In this document: piece after piece, positions 8,584-17,300 of the stretch
Numbering within the stretch: position 1 is the first letter of the stretch
Layout: every line of letters begins with the position of its first letter
Assembly (NCBI GenBank): GCA_965200145.1
Contig: CBDATG010000003.1
Coordinates: 682,001 to 746,000, forward strand
Direction of reading: 5' to 3'
DNA from: CBDATG01 sp965200145
GTDB lineage: Bacteria > Chloroflexota > Dehalococcoidia > Lucifugimonadales > Lucifugimonadaceae
DNA length: 64,000 bases
Program-made: the position numbers and the translations under genes
Notes under the pieces: model-generated
What the model was told of the DNA's origin: nothing
What the model saw: only the letters and a program-made list of their open reading frames with translations
Databases searched by the model: none

Positions 8584-11500
8584 ATTGAGCTCCTGAAGTT
8601 TACGTCTATCCCCAGTTGATCGCCGTTTTCACTGATGGTATTCGCGACTAGCCGATCGAATCCATCGGAGTTTTCGCCTTCGATAATGATGGTCACAGTG
8701 AGGTTGTCGCCTGACCTCTGAACAACCTTTACGATGTCGTCGCGTACCTGGTTGTAGTCACCGTCGACCGCCTCCTGGCCAGACCAAGTCTTAGAGGCAC
8801 TGACCGAGGTCAACTTAGGCTCACTGTTGCTGGTAGACGCGTCTTCTGCAACCAAATCAATGTTGATGTTCCCCTTTTCGGACATCTCGATGTCGATTGT
8901 CTTTGACTTGCCGGACACGTCGCCCGATTTCTTATCTCTTTCGCGCACGGCGGGGCCTCTGACCAACAGCCTAGGTTTGTCAAAGACAGTTGAAGTCGCG
9001 TTTAGACCAACGTATCCGATGTCTTCCTCAAAGCCTTCCGCGACTTGGTAGTCCAGCTCCTTCACGACCAAGTGGATGGCAGTCTCGAGAACGCCACGGT
9101 GTACCAAGCGCGGCATGTAGACCTGTTCGGTTAAACGATTCCAAATCTCACTGATTTCAATGTGGTCGAGATCGTCTTTCCAGAAATGCTGCTTGAGCAT
9201 AGCATCGAATTGACGGAACCCGATTTCCGGTACTAGTTCCTCCTTTTCCCGAAGGGTGGTTACTGCGTTACGGGCGATGTCACCGTCAGCTCGATTACGT
9301 ACATTGATGGGATGCAACCGGAACTCGGCCTTTCGTGGATCGAGTTGGACGGGAGCGATTACCTCGCAATATCCGCTTACGAGTAGGTCTTCGAAGCTCT
9401 GTGTTGACTGTGTGACGTGTCGCCTGGCATCGTTGCGTTGCTCGCGGCTGAGAGCGCTGTTCGCGTTGGTGTTAGCGAGTTGCTCCCAGGCCATCACATT
9501 CGCAATCTCTCTCCTGAGTTCCATCACGGAGTCTCTTTTGGCGGCGAGGAACGTTACCATGTTCCTCCGAATTCTGGGGTTCTCGCCACACATTTGTAGC
9601 ACTTCGAGGGCAAATGCCTCGGCGGTGTTAGCCTCGGAACGCCGCGATGGGAGATGGTGATCCGGGTGCAACACAACGAGCTTGACTTGATCGTCGTCTC
9701 GGACTTCGTATGTGTTCTCAGGGCATGAAACTATTGCAACGTCATCCACGATGCGCCGCGGGACCGCTTCGTGTATGAAAAGCCTGATCCGTGCGTCCCG
9801 ATCTTCAAGCGGGATCCGCTCTACTGCATCCTGATGCACCTTAAGTAGGTTCGGAGATGCATGGATGAAGAATCTGTCATGCCGTGTGTGAAGATGGTAA
9901 AGGTCACGGGTTAAGCGGGATCTTGCTTCGTTGTAAACCGAGATTCCCTCGCCCGGTTGGGTTGTCCCCAGACGGATGTTGTCCTCGGTCAGGCCGGTTA
10001 AGTTGTGACCGGATTGAGAAGCTGGAACGCTCCCAAGCATGATGGTTCTGGCAACGCGTTTAGCCGCTCCGTCGCCGAATCGCCGAAACCTAGGGACCGC
10101 GTCGTCAACCGCTTCAGCTCTTGAGTTGACCCCGTCAATCTCTTTGACGGCCGGATCCCAGTTGCCGTTGAGCAGTTTGGTGAGCTCCTGACTCAAGTTG
10201 GCTTTGTCGAATCGCAGGTTGGCCGGCAGGATCAGCGGATCCTCAGAGCGTTCGTAAAATAGTCGTTTGATCACGATGGCGATTAGTCGAAGGACGCCGC
10301 GTGTACGTTGGAAGCTGTGAATCGCCGACCAGTCTTCGAATAGGCGATCGAAGATTTCCGGGTGTATCGGGTAGCACTTGGTGAGACGTTCCAGGTACGA
10401 GGGGTTGTAAGCGTGCTCAGGATATTCTTTCTTAGACCTTGTGTACATTGAGAAGAATGCATTGACCGTGCTGTACAACGCGTCTTCGTCAATGTTGGCA
10501 TCGTCGAATAATCGTCTTCGTACAACCTCAAAGGCCTCGTGGGTTTCAAGCGGAGCGCTGATGCTCTCGACGCGACCGAGTACTCTTTCGATGTTGAGTT
10601 CTGCCTCTACACCGTCAGCCCCGCCCAACTCCTCGGCGGCTTCTGGCACGGTTACAACAACGACGACATTGCTTCTCCTGCCAGCTGACTCTGTTAACGC
10701 CTGTAAAAAGGTGTAGAACCTCGCGCTCTTATCTCTTGGTAGGTTGCGCGCATAGGCCACGAGCTCGTCAATTAGGATGACGCAAGGCCCAACTAGTCCG
10801 AATAGCTCATCTAGCTCCTTCCCGCCTGGAGAGGTCCATAGCTCAGATGCCTCTCGCACGGTCTCGAAACCGTCTATGCCTCCGAGCTTATCAGCCATGT
10901 AACCCCATAGAGTGTTGAGTCGGTCGCCTCTGTCAGACATCACTCTCTCCGTCGCGGTTCTGACAGTACCGCTCAGCACTACGACTTTCGCGTCAACAGA
11001 GGATGCGGGATTTACACCAGCATCATCGAAAACCTTTCTAAGCACTTCGCCCGTAGGGTCTGTCGGTTCCGATGCGAGGCCTGCCAGACTTGAGCCTGAG
11101 TTGATGAGATGATAGAGCGCGATAAGGCTGTGAGTCTTACCTCCCCCGAAGCCTGTCTTCATCTGGATGACTGGTTCACCGCCCGTCCCGTTGATTCGCT
11201 TAAGGGTGTTAACTAGCAGAGACTTGAGCCCTGGTGTGACGTATGATCGGTTGAAGAAGTCGATAGGGTTGGTGTATTCGTCGTACGCGGATTCAGCATC
11301 TGCGACGCGCTGAAGGTCCGCTGCGAACGTGTGGTTAGTGATTTCGCCTGAGAGTACGTCGCGGTGAGGTTCTATCACTTCGCGCCATGGCTTAAGTCCG
11401 TTTGACTTCGTTGAGGCTTTCGTGTCTGGTTCCTGGTCTTCGGTTCGTTGTTGGTCAGGTGTCTCTGGTATCGCGGGGGCCTTGTACAACTGTGATGCTA

Positions 11501-11951
11501 TCTCATCGACCTGTTTCGCGGCAGCAACGGCTTTGATGTCACCTAGCACCCGTGCGATGTCGTCTAGTCGTCCGTAGACGTAACCCATCGAGATGTCGCT
11601 CTCGTCGGGGTGTGCGACTTGGTTTCGCCCTTCGGCGATCAGGAACATACGGTTGCGGATCTGCTGGTTGCCGCTCGTTGAGTGATAGAAGACGCCTTGC
11701 CAGTGGCGGCTGACTATGTGAGGGAAGTCTGATACATCTATGACGCTTTGCGCGCTCTTGCCTGCCGCTAGTTCGGATCGGCGGCGTTCGTAGGCGGCAT
11801 CGCGGGTCGCTTCGAGCAGCATCTGCTCAACGGTTCTACCGTTGCCGCGCTTACCTAGTTCGCGCACGATGAACTCGCGGACGTGGTCGCGGTAGATGTC
11901 GATGCCTTGTTGTAGCTTGGCGCGGTTTGGTCTGTCTACGGCAGTGGTCAT
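8580..11951 (-). CDS. DUF499 ATPase with N-terminal Swt1-type HEPN domain
   Basis: 1123 residues. Residues about 15-145 resemble a HEPN domain with the intact RNase-type motif R-N-QVA-H (109-114). A charged linker (about 160-185) leads to the DUF499 P-loop region with Walker A GFGGGKTH (267-274) and Walker B VILIDE (391-396). The C-terminal half is large and unassigned. First gene of the operon DUF499-DUF1156-GIY-YIG. A TATACT element on the minus strand at 11989-11984 is a possible -10 box, 33 nt before the start. Helicase or translocase activity and defence are inferred from family context, not shown. Confidence 0.88.
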   Translation of the reverse strand: MTTAVDRPNRAKLQQGIDIYRDHVREFIVRELGKRGNGRTVEQMLLEATRDAAYERRRSELAAGKSAQSVIDVSDFPHIVSRHWQGVFYHSTSGNQQIRNRMFLIAEGRNQVAHPDESDISMGYVYGRLDDIARVLGDIKAVAAAKQVDEIASQLYKAPAIPETPDQQRTEDQEPDTKASTKSNGLKPWREVIEPHRDVLSGEITNHTFAADLQRVADAESAYDEYTNPIDFFNRSYVTPGLKSLLVNTLKRINGTGGEPVIQMKTGFGGGKTHSLIALYHLINSGSSLAGLASEPTDPTGEVLRKVFDDAGVNPASSVDAKVVVLSGTVRTATERVMSDRGDRLNTLWGYMADKLGGIDGFETVREASELWTSPGGKELDELFGLVGPCVILIDELVAYARNLPRDKSARFYTFLQALTESAGRRSNVVVVVTVPEAAEELGGADGVEAELNIERVLGRVESISAPLETHEAFEVVRRRLFDDANIDEDALYSTVNAFFSMYTRSKKEYPEHAYNPSYLERLTKCYPIHPEIFDRLFEDWSAIHSFQRTRGVLRLIAIVIKRLFYERSEDPLILPANLRFDKANLSQELTKLLNGNWDPAVKEIDGVNSRAEAVDDAVPRFRRFGDGAAKRVARTIMLGSVPASQSGHNLTGLTEDNIRLGTTQPGEGISVYNEARSRLTRDLYHLHTRHDRFFIHASPNLLKVHQDAVERIPLEDRDARIRLFIHEAVPRRIVDDVAIVSCPENTYEVRDDDQVKLVVLHPDHHLPSRRSEANTAEAFALEVLQMCGENPRIRRNMVTFLAAKRDSVMELRREIANVMAWEQLANTNANSALSREQRNDARRHVTQSTQSFEDLLVSGYCEVIAPVQLDPRKAEFRLHPINVRNRADGDIARNAVTTLREKEELVPEIGFRQFDAMLKQHFWKDDLDHIEISEIWNRLTEQVYMPRLVHRGVLETAIHLVVKELDYQVAEGFEEDIGYVGLNATSTVFDKPRLLVRGPAVRERDKKSGDVSGKSKTIDIEMSEKGNINIDLVAEDASTSNSEPKLTSVSASKTWSGQEAVDGDYNQVRDDIVKVVQRSGDNLTVTIIIEGENSDGFDRLVANTISENGDQLGIDVNFRSSI

Positions 11952-12090
11952 GTTGTGTTGGTTGGCGGTATGAGATACGGGTTAGTATACGCAGTTAGGA
12001 TCGCCGATTGCGATAACAACCGCCGCGGATTGTTAACTTTTTCACTATGCGGTGCGTAAGAGTGGGATACATGCGCCGCTGTTGCGGCCG

Positions 12091-12130
12091 GGTTAACAGG
12101 GATGGGCAGGATGTTCAGGATAGGGGTGTG
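12091..12130. repeat. Dispersed intergenic repeat, copy 3
   Basis: GGTTAACAGGGATGGGCAGG, then ATGTTCAGGATAGGGG. It lies in the 224-bp gap 11952-12175 between the DUF499 operon and small gene C. The rest of the gap shows only a weak ATCGC/GCGAT inverted repeat near 12000-12015. Confidence 0.8.
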
Positions 12131-12175
12131 GGTCGGCGGCGCGGGAGTCTGCGGGTAGTTGGTCGTCGCGTCGGT

Positions 12176-12370
12176 TCACTTGGACTTGGACCTTTCGCGC
12201 AACGGTATGACTTCGTCACACTCTAAGGCCTGGCGTGCGGATTCGGTCACTAGACCGTCAATTTCTTCGGCTTGCTCCATTGTGTATTCAAGCTTGGTTC
12301 GCACCTTCTTGTTGCCGAGGCGTACGTTTAAGCGGAACTTGCGTTCTGCGTCTTGTGTTGTTGTCTGCAT
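12176..12370 (-). CDS. Small YT-x-Q-x3-I family protein, copy C
   Basis: A 64-residue protein, MQTTTQDAERKF at the start, shared core KLEYTMEQAEEIDGLVTESA, basic tail. A GGAGGG Shine-Dalgarno sits 8 bases upstream of the ATG, which supports it as a real gene. It is closest to copy D at 12704-12898. No membrane partner follows it; a dispersed repeat lies on each side. Function unknown. Confidence 0.75.
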   Translation of the reverse strand: MQTTTQDAERKFRLNVRLGNKKVRTKLEYTMEQAEEIDGLVTESARQALECDEVIPLRERSKSK

Positions 12371-12428
12371 GGGTTGCCCTCCGATTTCCCACGTTGTGCG
12401 TTACATTGTACGTACGGTTGGCGCGGTG

Positions 12429-12467
12429 GGATTAAGAGGGATGTGCAGGATGTTGAGGATAGGGATA
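12429..12467. repeat. Dispersed intergenic repeat, copy 4
   Basis: A degenerate copy: GGATTAAGAGGGATGTGCAGG followed by ATGTTGAGGATAGGGATAG. It lies between small gene C and the TM gene 12504-12707. Confidence 0.7.
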
Positions 12468-12483
12468 GGTGGGGCGAGGTCGT

Positions 12484-12503
12484 GGGCGGTTCGCGAACCG
12501 CCC
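12484..12503 (-). terminator. Perfect 20-bp palindrome abutting a stop codon
   Basis: GGGCGGTTCGCGAACCGCCC directly follows the stop of the TM gene 12504-12707. It is the same element found in each unit of the 4964-5434 array. A terminator or mRNA-stabilising hairpin role is inferred from position; there is no U-tract. Confidence 0.5.
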
Positions 12504-12707
12504 CTACGGTTTGATGGCGTTTAGGATGTCTGCTATGGCTTGTGCTGCGAAGCGGATGCCTAGCATGACGATGGTGAAGGATGCGGCGCCTACGATCCAT
12601 CGCATGTCGGACGGTCGGATGCCGCGAAACTTTACGCTTTGCATGCCGAGTTCGACCTGACCGCCGGCTTCGGCGGATCGGTCCGGTTCCTGCTGTTGAT
12701 CGTTCAC
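12504..12707 (-). CDS. Small single-span membrane protein (partner type 2)
   Basis: A 67-residue protein with a polar, acidic/basic first 33 residues and one hydrophobic segment near IVGAASFTIVMLGI, followed by an amphipathic end closing in ILNAIKP. The start overlaps the stop of copy D by four bases (ATGA). The arrangement repeats that of 4047-4316 with copy A. Sequence similarity between the two TM proteins is weak, limited to layout and the terminal NAI. Function unknown; it may anchor the soluble partner at the membrane. Confidence 0.65.
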   Translation of the reverse strand: MNDQQQEPDRSAEAGGQVELGMQSVKFRGIRPSDMRWIVGAASFTIVMLGIRFAAQAIADILNAIKP

Positions 12708-12898
12708 TCTTTCACCACTTTGAGCGGTTGCATTTCGATGTCTTCGTTGTATCCCGCGATGGATCGCGCTGACTCTGCAACGATGTCGCGGATTTCCTCA
12801 ACCTGTTGCATGGTGTATGCGAACTTGGTTTGATACCTTCGCCCTGGTAGGTTGAGCGTCACGTAGTAGGTGCGCTCGGTGTCTTGTGTTGGTTGCAT
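12704..12898 (-). CDS. Small YT-x-Q-x3-I family protein, copy D
   Basis: 64 residues, MQPTQDTERTYY, with the core KFAYTMQQVEEIRDIVAESA and a short tail rich in charged residues. A strong AGGAGGT lies 7-8 bases before the ATG. It is coupled by ATGA overlap to the TM gene downstream. With copies A, B and C it brackets the DUF499 operon, all on the minus strand. No known family recognised. Confidence 0.75.
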   Translation of the reverse strand: MQPTQDTERTYYVTLNLPGRRYQTKFAYTMQQVEEIRDIVAESARSIAGYNEDIEMQPLKVVKE

Positions 12899-12921
12899 GT
12901 GCTGACCTCCTGGGTTGTCAT

Positions 12922-12962
12922 TCTAACAGGGATGTGGCAGGATGTTTTGGGATAGGGGTGTG
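12922..12962. repeat. Dispersed intergenic repeat, copy 5
   Basis: TCTAACAGGGATGTGGCAGG, then ATGTTTTGGGATAGGGG, 24 bp upstream of copy D, between it and the alcohol dehydrogenase. Confidence 0.75.
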
Positions 12963-12976
12963 TGTTGGGTGGGGGC

Positions 12977-14011
12977 CTACTGGGTTATGTGGACTTTTAT
13001 TGCTCCTGTGGATTTGTTGTAGGCTGTGGCGAAGGCTTGTGGGATTTGCTCTAGGTCGTAGCGGTGTTGGACTGCGTCTCTGTACGGGTATTTGTTTGAG
13101 GCTAGCAGGTCTATTGCTATTTCGTAGTCGTGGATGCCGTCTATTATTCCGTAGCAGTTTGACGATATTATCTTGATTTCACGGAGCATTGGGTCGAATA
13201 GGTCTACTGCCATTGGGACCTTTATTCCGCCTAGGTATACCATTGTGCCTTGGCATCTAGTGGATTTTATTGCTTCTGTGAATGTAGTTGTTTGCTCTCC
13301 GCCTACTGATTCTACTGCAATATCTGCACCGATGCCGTCTGTTGCTTCTAGTACGCGGTCTGTTAGTTCGCCCGGTTCGGCTCCTACTACTATGTCTGCG
13401 CCCATTTTTCGTGCCATTTCGGCCTGCTGGGGGTATTTCGCGCTTGCGATGATCTTGCGTGCGCCGAAGGCGTTTGCGGCTGCTATGGATGACAGGCCGA
13501 TGGGTGCGGAGCCCACGACTGCGACGGTGTCGGCGGGTTTCATGTTGGCGTAGCGCAGGGCGTGTACGGAGACGGCCATGGGCTCTACCAGCGCGCCGTC
13601 GGTCCAGTCCAGGGAGTCCGGGAGTTTGAAGAGCCCGGTCGGTCGGCGCGTCATGTACTGTGCGAATCCGCCGCCGGAGTCTGTTGCGAAGTTAGTGCAG
13701 TGCCGGTACTGTCCGTAGTCGCAGTATCTGCATGACCCACATGCTCTGCCGCCGCATACGGTGTCTATGGCGACTCGGTCGCCTACTGCCAGGCTAGCTG
13801 TGTCGCCGGAGGGTAGCTCGACGATCTCGCCGGCGACTTCGTGTCCTGATGGTAGGTCTTGCGCTTCGGTGCGTCGGTTAGTCATGTGCAGGTCGGAGCC
13901 GCATATGCCAGTTTGTCGGACGCGGATGAGAGCTGCGCCGGGGAACATCTCTGGCATTGGTATGTCCTGCGTTGTGTAGTTGCCTGTTCCGTCGTCAAGT
14001 GCGCCGCGCAT
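12977..14011 (-). CDS. Zinc-dependent alcohol/polyol dehydrogenase (MDR family)
   Basis: 344 residues, a medium-chain dehydrogenase close to L-idonate/threonine/sorbitol dehydrogenases. Catalytic zinc ligands are in ICGSDLH and SGHEVAGE; the structural zinc Cys cluster is CGGRACGSCRYCDYG. The Rossmann motif reads VVGSAPIGL, with Ala replacing the usual second Gly of GxGxxG. GGAGGT lies 7 bases before the ATG. It probably oxidises a sugar alcohol or sugar acid with NAD(P); the substrate is not decidable. It stands apart from the defence-like genes. Confidence 0.88.
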   Translation of the reverse strand: MRGALDDGTGNYTTQDIPMPEMFPGAALIRVRQTGICGSDLHMTNRRTEAQDLPSGHEVAGEIVELPSGDTASLAVGDRVAIDTVCGGRACGSCRYCDYGQYRHCTNFATDSGGGFAQYMTRRPTGLFKLPDSLDWTDGALVEPMAVSVHALRYANMKPADTVAVVGSAPIGLSSIAAANAFGARKIIASAKYPQQAEMARKMGADIVVGAEPGELTDRVLEATDGIGADIAVESVGGEQTTTFTEAIKSTRCQGTMVYLGGIKVPMAVDLFDPMLREIKIISSNCYGIIDGIHDYEIAIDLLASNKYPYRDAVQHRYDLEQIPQAFATAYNKSTGAIKVHITQ

Positions 14012-14033
14012 TGTGTTACCTCCAGTGGTGATT

Positions 14034-14062
14034 AACAGGGATTATCATGGCCTATCCCTGTT
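14034..14062. repeat. Dispersed repeat as a short hairpin, copy 6
   Basis: Inverted arms AACAGGGAT (14034-14042) and ATCCCTGTT (14054-14062), nine perfect pairs. It covers the stop codon of the DUF2007 gene and may act as its terminator. Confidence 0.7.
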
Positions 14063-14273
14063 GGTTACCTATGTAGCTTTGTAGGATTTCTTGTGCTTCT
14101 TGCTCGCGTTCCAGTAGTGTCATGAGTCTAACGGGCATGGCGGTGTCGCCTAGGAATGGCACGTTGTCGGACTTGGCGAAGGCTGGGCATCCTTGGTTAC
14201 GGAGCAGCTGGCACCAGGCTTCCGCGGTGGGTTGGTCGGGTGCAGTGGCGAATTGTATCCAGCGTTCACGCAT
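14052..14273 (-). CDS. DUF2007-like small protein
   Basis: 73 residues, start MRERWIQFATAP and the helix AEAWCQLLRNQGCPAF, matching the pattern of DUF2007 proteins (putative signal-transducing, ferredoxin-like fold) that begin with a beta strand and an eAe-x3-L-x3-GIpa helix. The role of the family is unknown. It starts 15 bp after the dnaE stop, so it is probably co-transcribed with dnaE. The last residues (QQG) and the stop codon are encoded by a dispersed repeat. Confidence 0.65.
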   Translation of the reverse strand: MRERWIQFATAPDQPTAEAWCQLLRNQGCPAFAKSDNVPFLGDTAMPVRLMTLLEREQEAQEILQSYIGNQQG

Positions 14274-14310
14274 TATTAACAGGGATGTTCAGGATATGGC
14301 AGGATAGTTG
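14274..14310. repeat. Dispersed repeat, copy 7, at the dnaE 3' end
   Basis: ATTAACAGGGATGTTCAGGA followed by TATGGCAGGATAGTTGG. It spans the dnaE stop codon at 14289-14291 and encodes the last residues of DnaE (NYPAIS). Confidence 0.8.
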
Positions 14311-17300
14311 GTGACGGTTACGTTTTCTTTGCCTAGGATTTTGGTGAGCTCTTCTTGCAGGTCTGGGGTTGGGTCGACTGTGAACATTGGCATGGTCATT
14401 ACTACGGTTTGCGTAGGGAGTCTGAGTTGCGCGGTTACTGGGGAGTTTCCGGTGTGGTTGCCTAGTGCTAGTAGAACCTGGTGCAGTCGTTGTCGTGTCT
14501 CGTCTTGGTTGGCAGCGGTGCTGTCGAACGTTAAGGTTACGCTTGGGTGTTCGCTGTCTGCCGGTTGGTGCGTTCCGTTTGTGCGTGCTGGGGGTGGAGT
14601 AGTGTCGCTCTGTGCTATGCCTAGCGGAGTGAAGGCTACGGCATCGGATATCTCCAGGTTGGTGTTGTTGTTGAATAACTTGGTTGCGGCCCTTACGTCG
14701 ACATATACGCCGTCGTGCCATACACCTTCGGTGCGGTCGTAGACGTTGGACCAGACTACCGCATCGATGTCGCTGTCTAGCATCTGTAGTTTGACGGAGA
14801 GGAACAGGCTTCCATCGCGTGTGTGACGGCGGTCTACCTTCACGATTTTTCCGATGCACCTTACTTTGGAGCCTTCGGCTTGCAGTCTTTCGCTTCCTGC
14901 CCACACAATGGCGGATTCCTGCATTCGCAGGACGTGGGTTCGTATCTCTTCTTCCTTCGGGTCGGCGGTAATTGCGATACCGAATAGTTCGTCTTCCCAT
15001 GCTCGGATTTGGCTGATCTCTAGCAGTAGGTTGTCGTTGGCGTCTCCGAGTTCGATGCCTAGACCCATCTCGTCGCTGCTGGTTTCGCCGAAGAGTCCGG
15101 TTTGGCCTGCGGACCTGGCTGAACCGATGGATCGCATGTGCGCTGCGATCTTGGACATGTTGTCGTTTAGCAGCGTGCGAGAAGCGAGCGAGTCGAATGC
15201 GCCGCTGAGAATGAGGGGTCGGAGGTTGGCCTCGGTGATGCTCGTCTCGGCGGCTCTGTTGCAGAAGTCGGAGATGGATGAGAACGGCGTGCCGCCGCGG
15301 GCGTCGCAGATCTGGTTTGCGACTGCTGTTCCCACGCCTTTGATCGCCTCTAATCCGTAGCGGATCACGCCTGTCGTCTTGCCGTTGGCGGGAGCGGTCT
15401 GGTGATCGATGGTGAAACCCGGCCCGGATGCGTTTATGTCGGGCGGTAGGACTCTGATGCCGTGGGCGGTAGCGGCGACTAGCGTGTTACGCATCCGGTG
15501 CGGTGTGTCGGAGAAGCCGTCTAGCATGGCAGCCCAGTAGTGCAGGGGATAGTGCGCCTTGAAGTAGGTGGTCCAGTAGGTGATGTATGCGTACGATACG
15601 GCGTGCGCCTTGTTGAATCCGTAGCCGGCGAACGGGAGTATGTATGTGAAGAGGTTGCGAGCTTCTGTTTCGGTGTGTCCTTTCTTCTGTGCGCCTTTGA
15701 CGAATGCTTCTTCGGCTTCCTGCATTATCTCGGGAACCTTCTTGCCCATGGCTTTTCGCAGTATGTCGGCTTCGCCGAGCGTGTATCCTGCGAACTCGCG
15801 GGCTACCAGCATCACCTGGTCCTGGTAGACGATGACTCCGTAAGTCTCTTTGAGGATGTGTTCCAGGCTTGGGTGTGGGTAAGTTATGGGTGTGCGACCG
15901 TGTTTGGCGTTGATGAACTGATCGATGTGCTGCATTGGCCCAGGTCGGTAGAGTGCGATCATCGATGCGACATCTAGGACGCTGCCGGGCTTGAGCTCCT
16001 TGATGTATCGCGTCATTCCTGCGCCTTCTATCTGGAATGAGCCGAAGGTGTCGCCCTGTGCCATCATGTCGAACGTCATGGGGTCTTCCAGCGACACGTC
16101 GTATATGTCGATGGATCGGCCTGTGTCGTCTTCGATCATCTTCAGGCACTTGTCTAGGACGGTTAGGTTTTTGAGTCCTAGGAAGTCCCACTTGAGTAGA
16201 CCGACCTGTTCGAGTGGGTTCATTGCGAACTGTGTTGATGGGACATCGAGCTCGCTAGTCTTGGAAGGTCGTTGGAGTGGTGCGCGAGTTACGAGAGGTT
16301 CGTCGGATATGACAACGCCGGCGGCGTGAGTTCCGACGTTTCGGATGCGTCCTTCTACTCCGATGGCGCGTTCCATGATCTCGGATGCGATGGGGTCGGT
16401 TTCGCACAGTTTCCGCATTTCGGCGGAGCGGGCATGAATGGTAGTGAGGTTCAGTTCTGGCGGTCCTGCGTCTTCGTCGTCTGGCTGCATCTGTGACTGT
16501 GCCATGTCGTTTGCGATTTTGACCAGGCGGTTGCAGGCGGTTTGGACAGCGCTGTTGTCGTGCTGTCCGTCTTCCATGACGCGAGCGGAGTCGCGGATGG
16601 CGGAGCGGGTGAGCATTGTTCCGAAGGTGCCGATCTGTGCAACCCGGTCGCTTCCGTACTTCTCCAGGCAGTAGCCGATCACTTCCTTGCGTCTGTCGTC
16701 TGCGAACTCCATGTCGATGTCTGGCATCTCGCGGCGTTCGACGTTTAGGAATCGCTCAAAGACGAGTCCGTATTCGAGTGGGTTGAAATCGATGACGTTT
16801 AGGCAGTAGAGAGCTAGGCTAGATGCGGCGGAGCCTCTGACGGTTGAGAGAATGCCGGCCTGTTTGACGAACTTGAAGATGTCCCACACGACTAGGAAGT
16901 AGTCGGCGAAGTCTGTGCTTTCGATGATGTGCAGTTCGTTGTCGAGTCGCTCCCTGACGGTGTCGGACAGGTCGCCGAATCGCTGGCGTGCGCCTTCGTA
17001 GCAGACGTGCCTCAGGTACTGCTCGGATGTCAAGCCTTCCGGGACTTCGATCTTCGGGAGCCTTACTCTGTCGGATCCGATTTCGATGTTGCATCGCTCG
17101 GCGATTTCCAGTGTGTTGACCAGTGCATCGGGGACTTCACCGAACATCTGGTACATCTCATCGGCGGACTTGACATAGTAAGAGTCGTCTTCCATGCGAA
17201 GTCTGTTGGGCTGTGCCAGCTTGGAGCTGGTGAGGATGCACATCAGTGTGTCTTGGTGCTTCGCGTCGTGCGGGTGGACGTAGTGGCAGTCGTTGGTTAC

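Noticed and set aside
5353..11951. BREX or DISARM system
   Set aside because: No PglZ-type phosphatase, BrxC/L, or DrmA/DrmB-like genes are present; DUF499 and DUF1156 define a different set.
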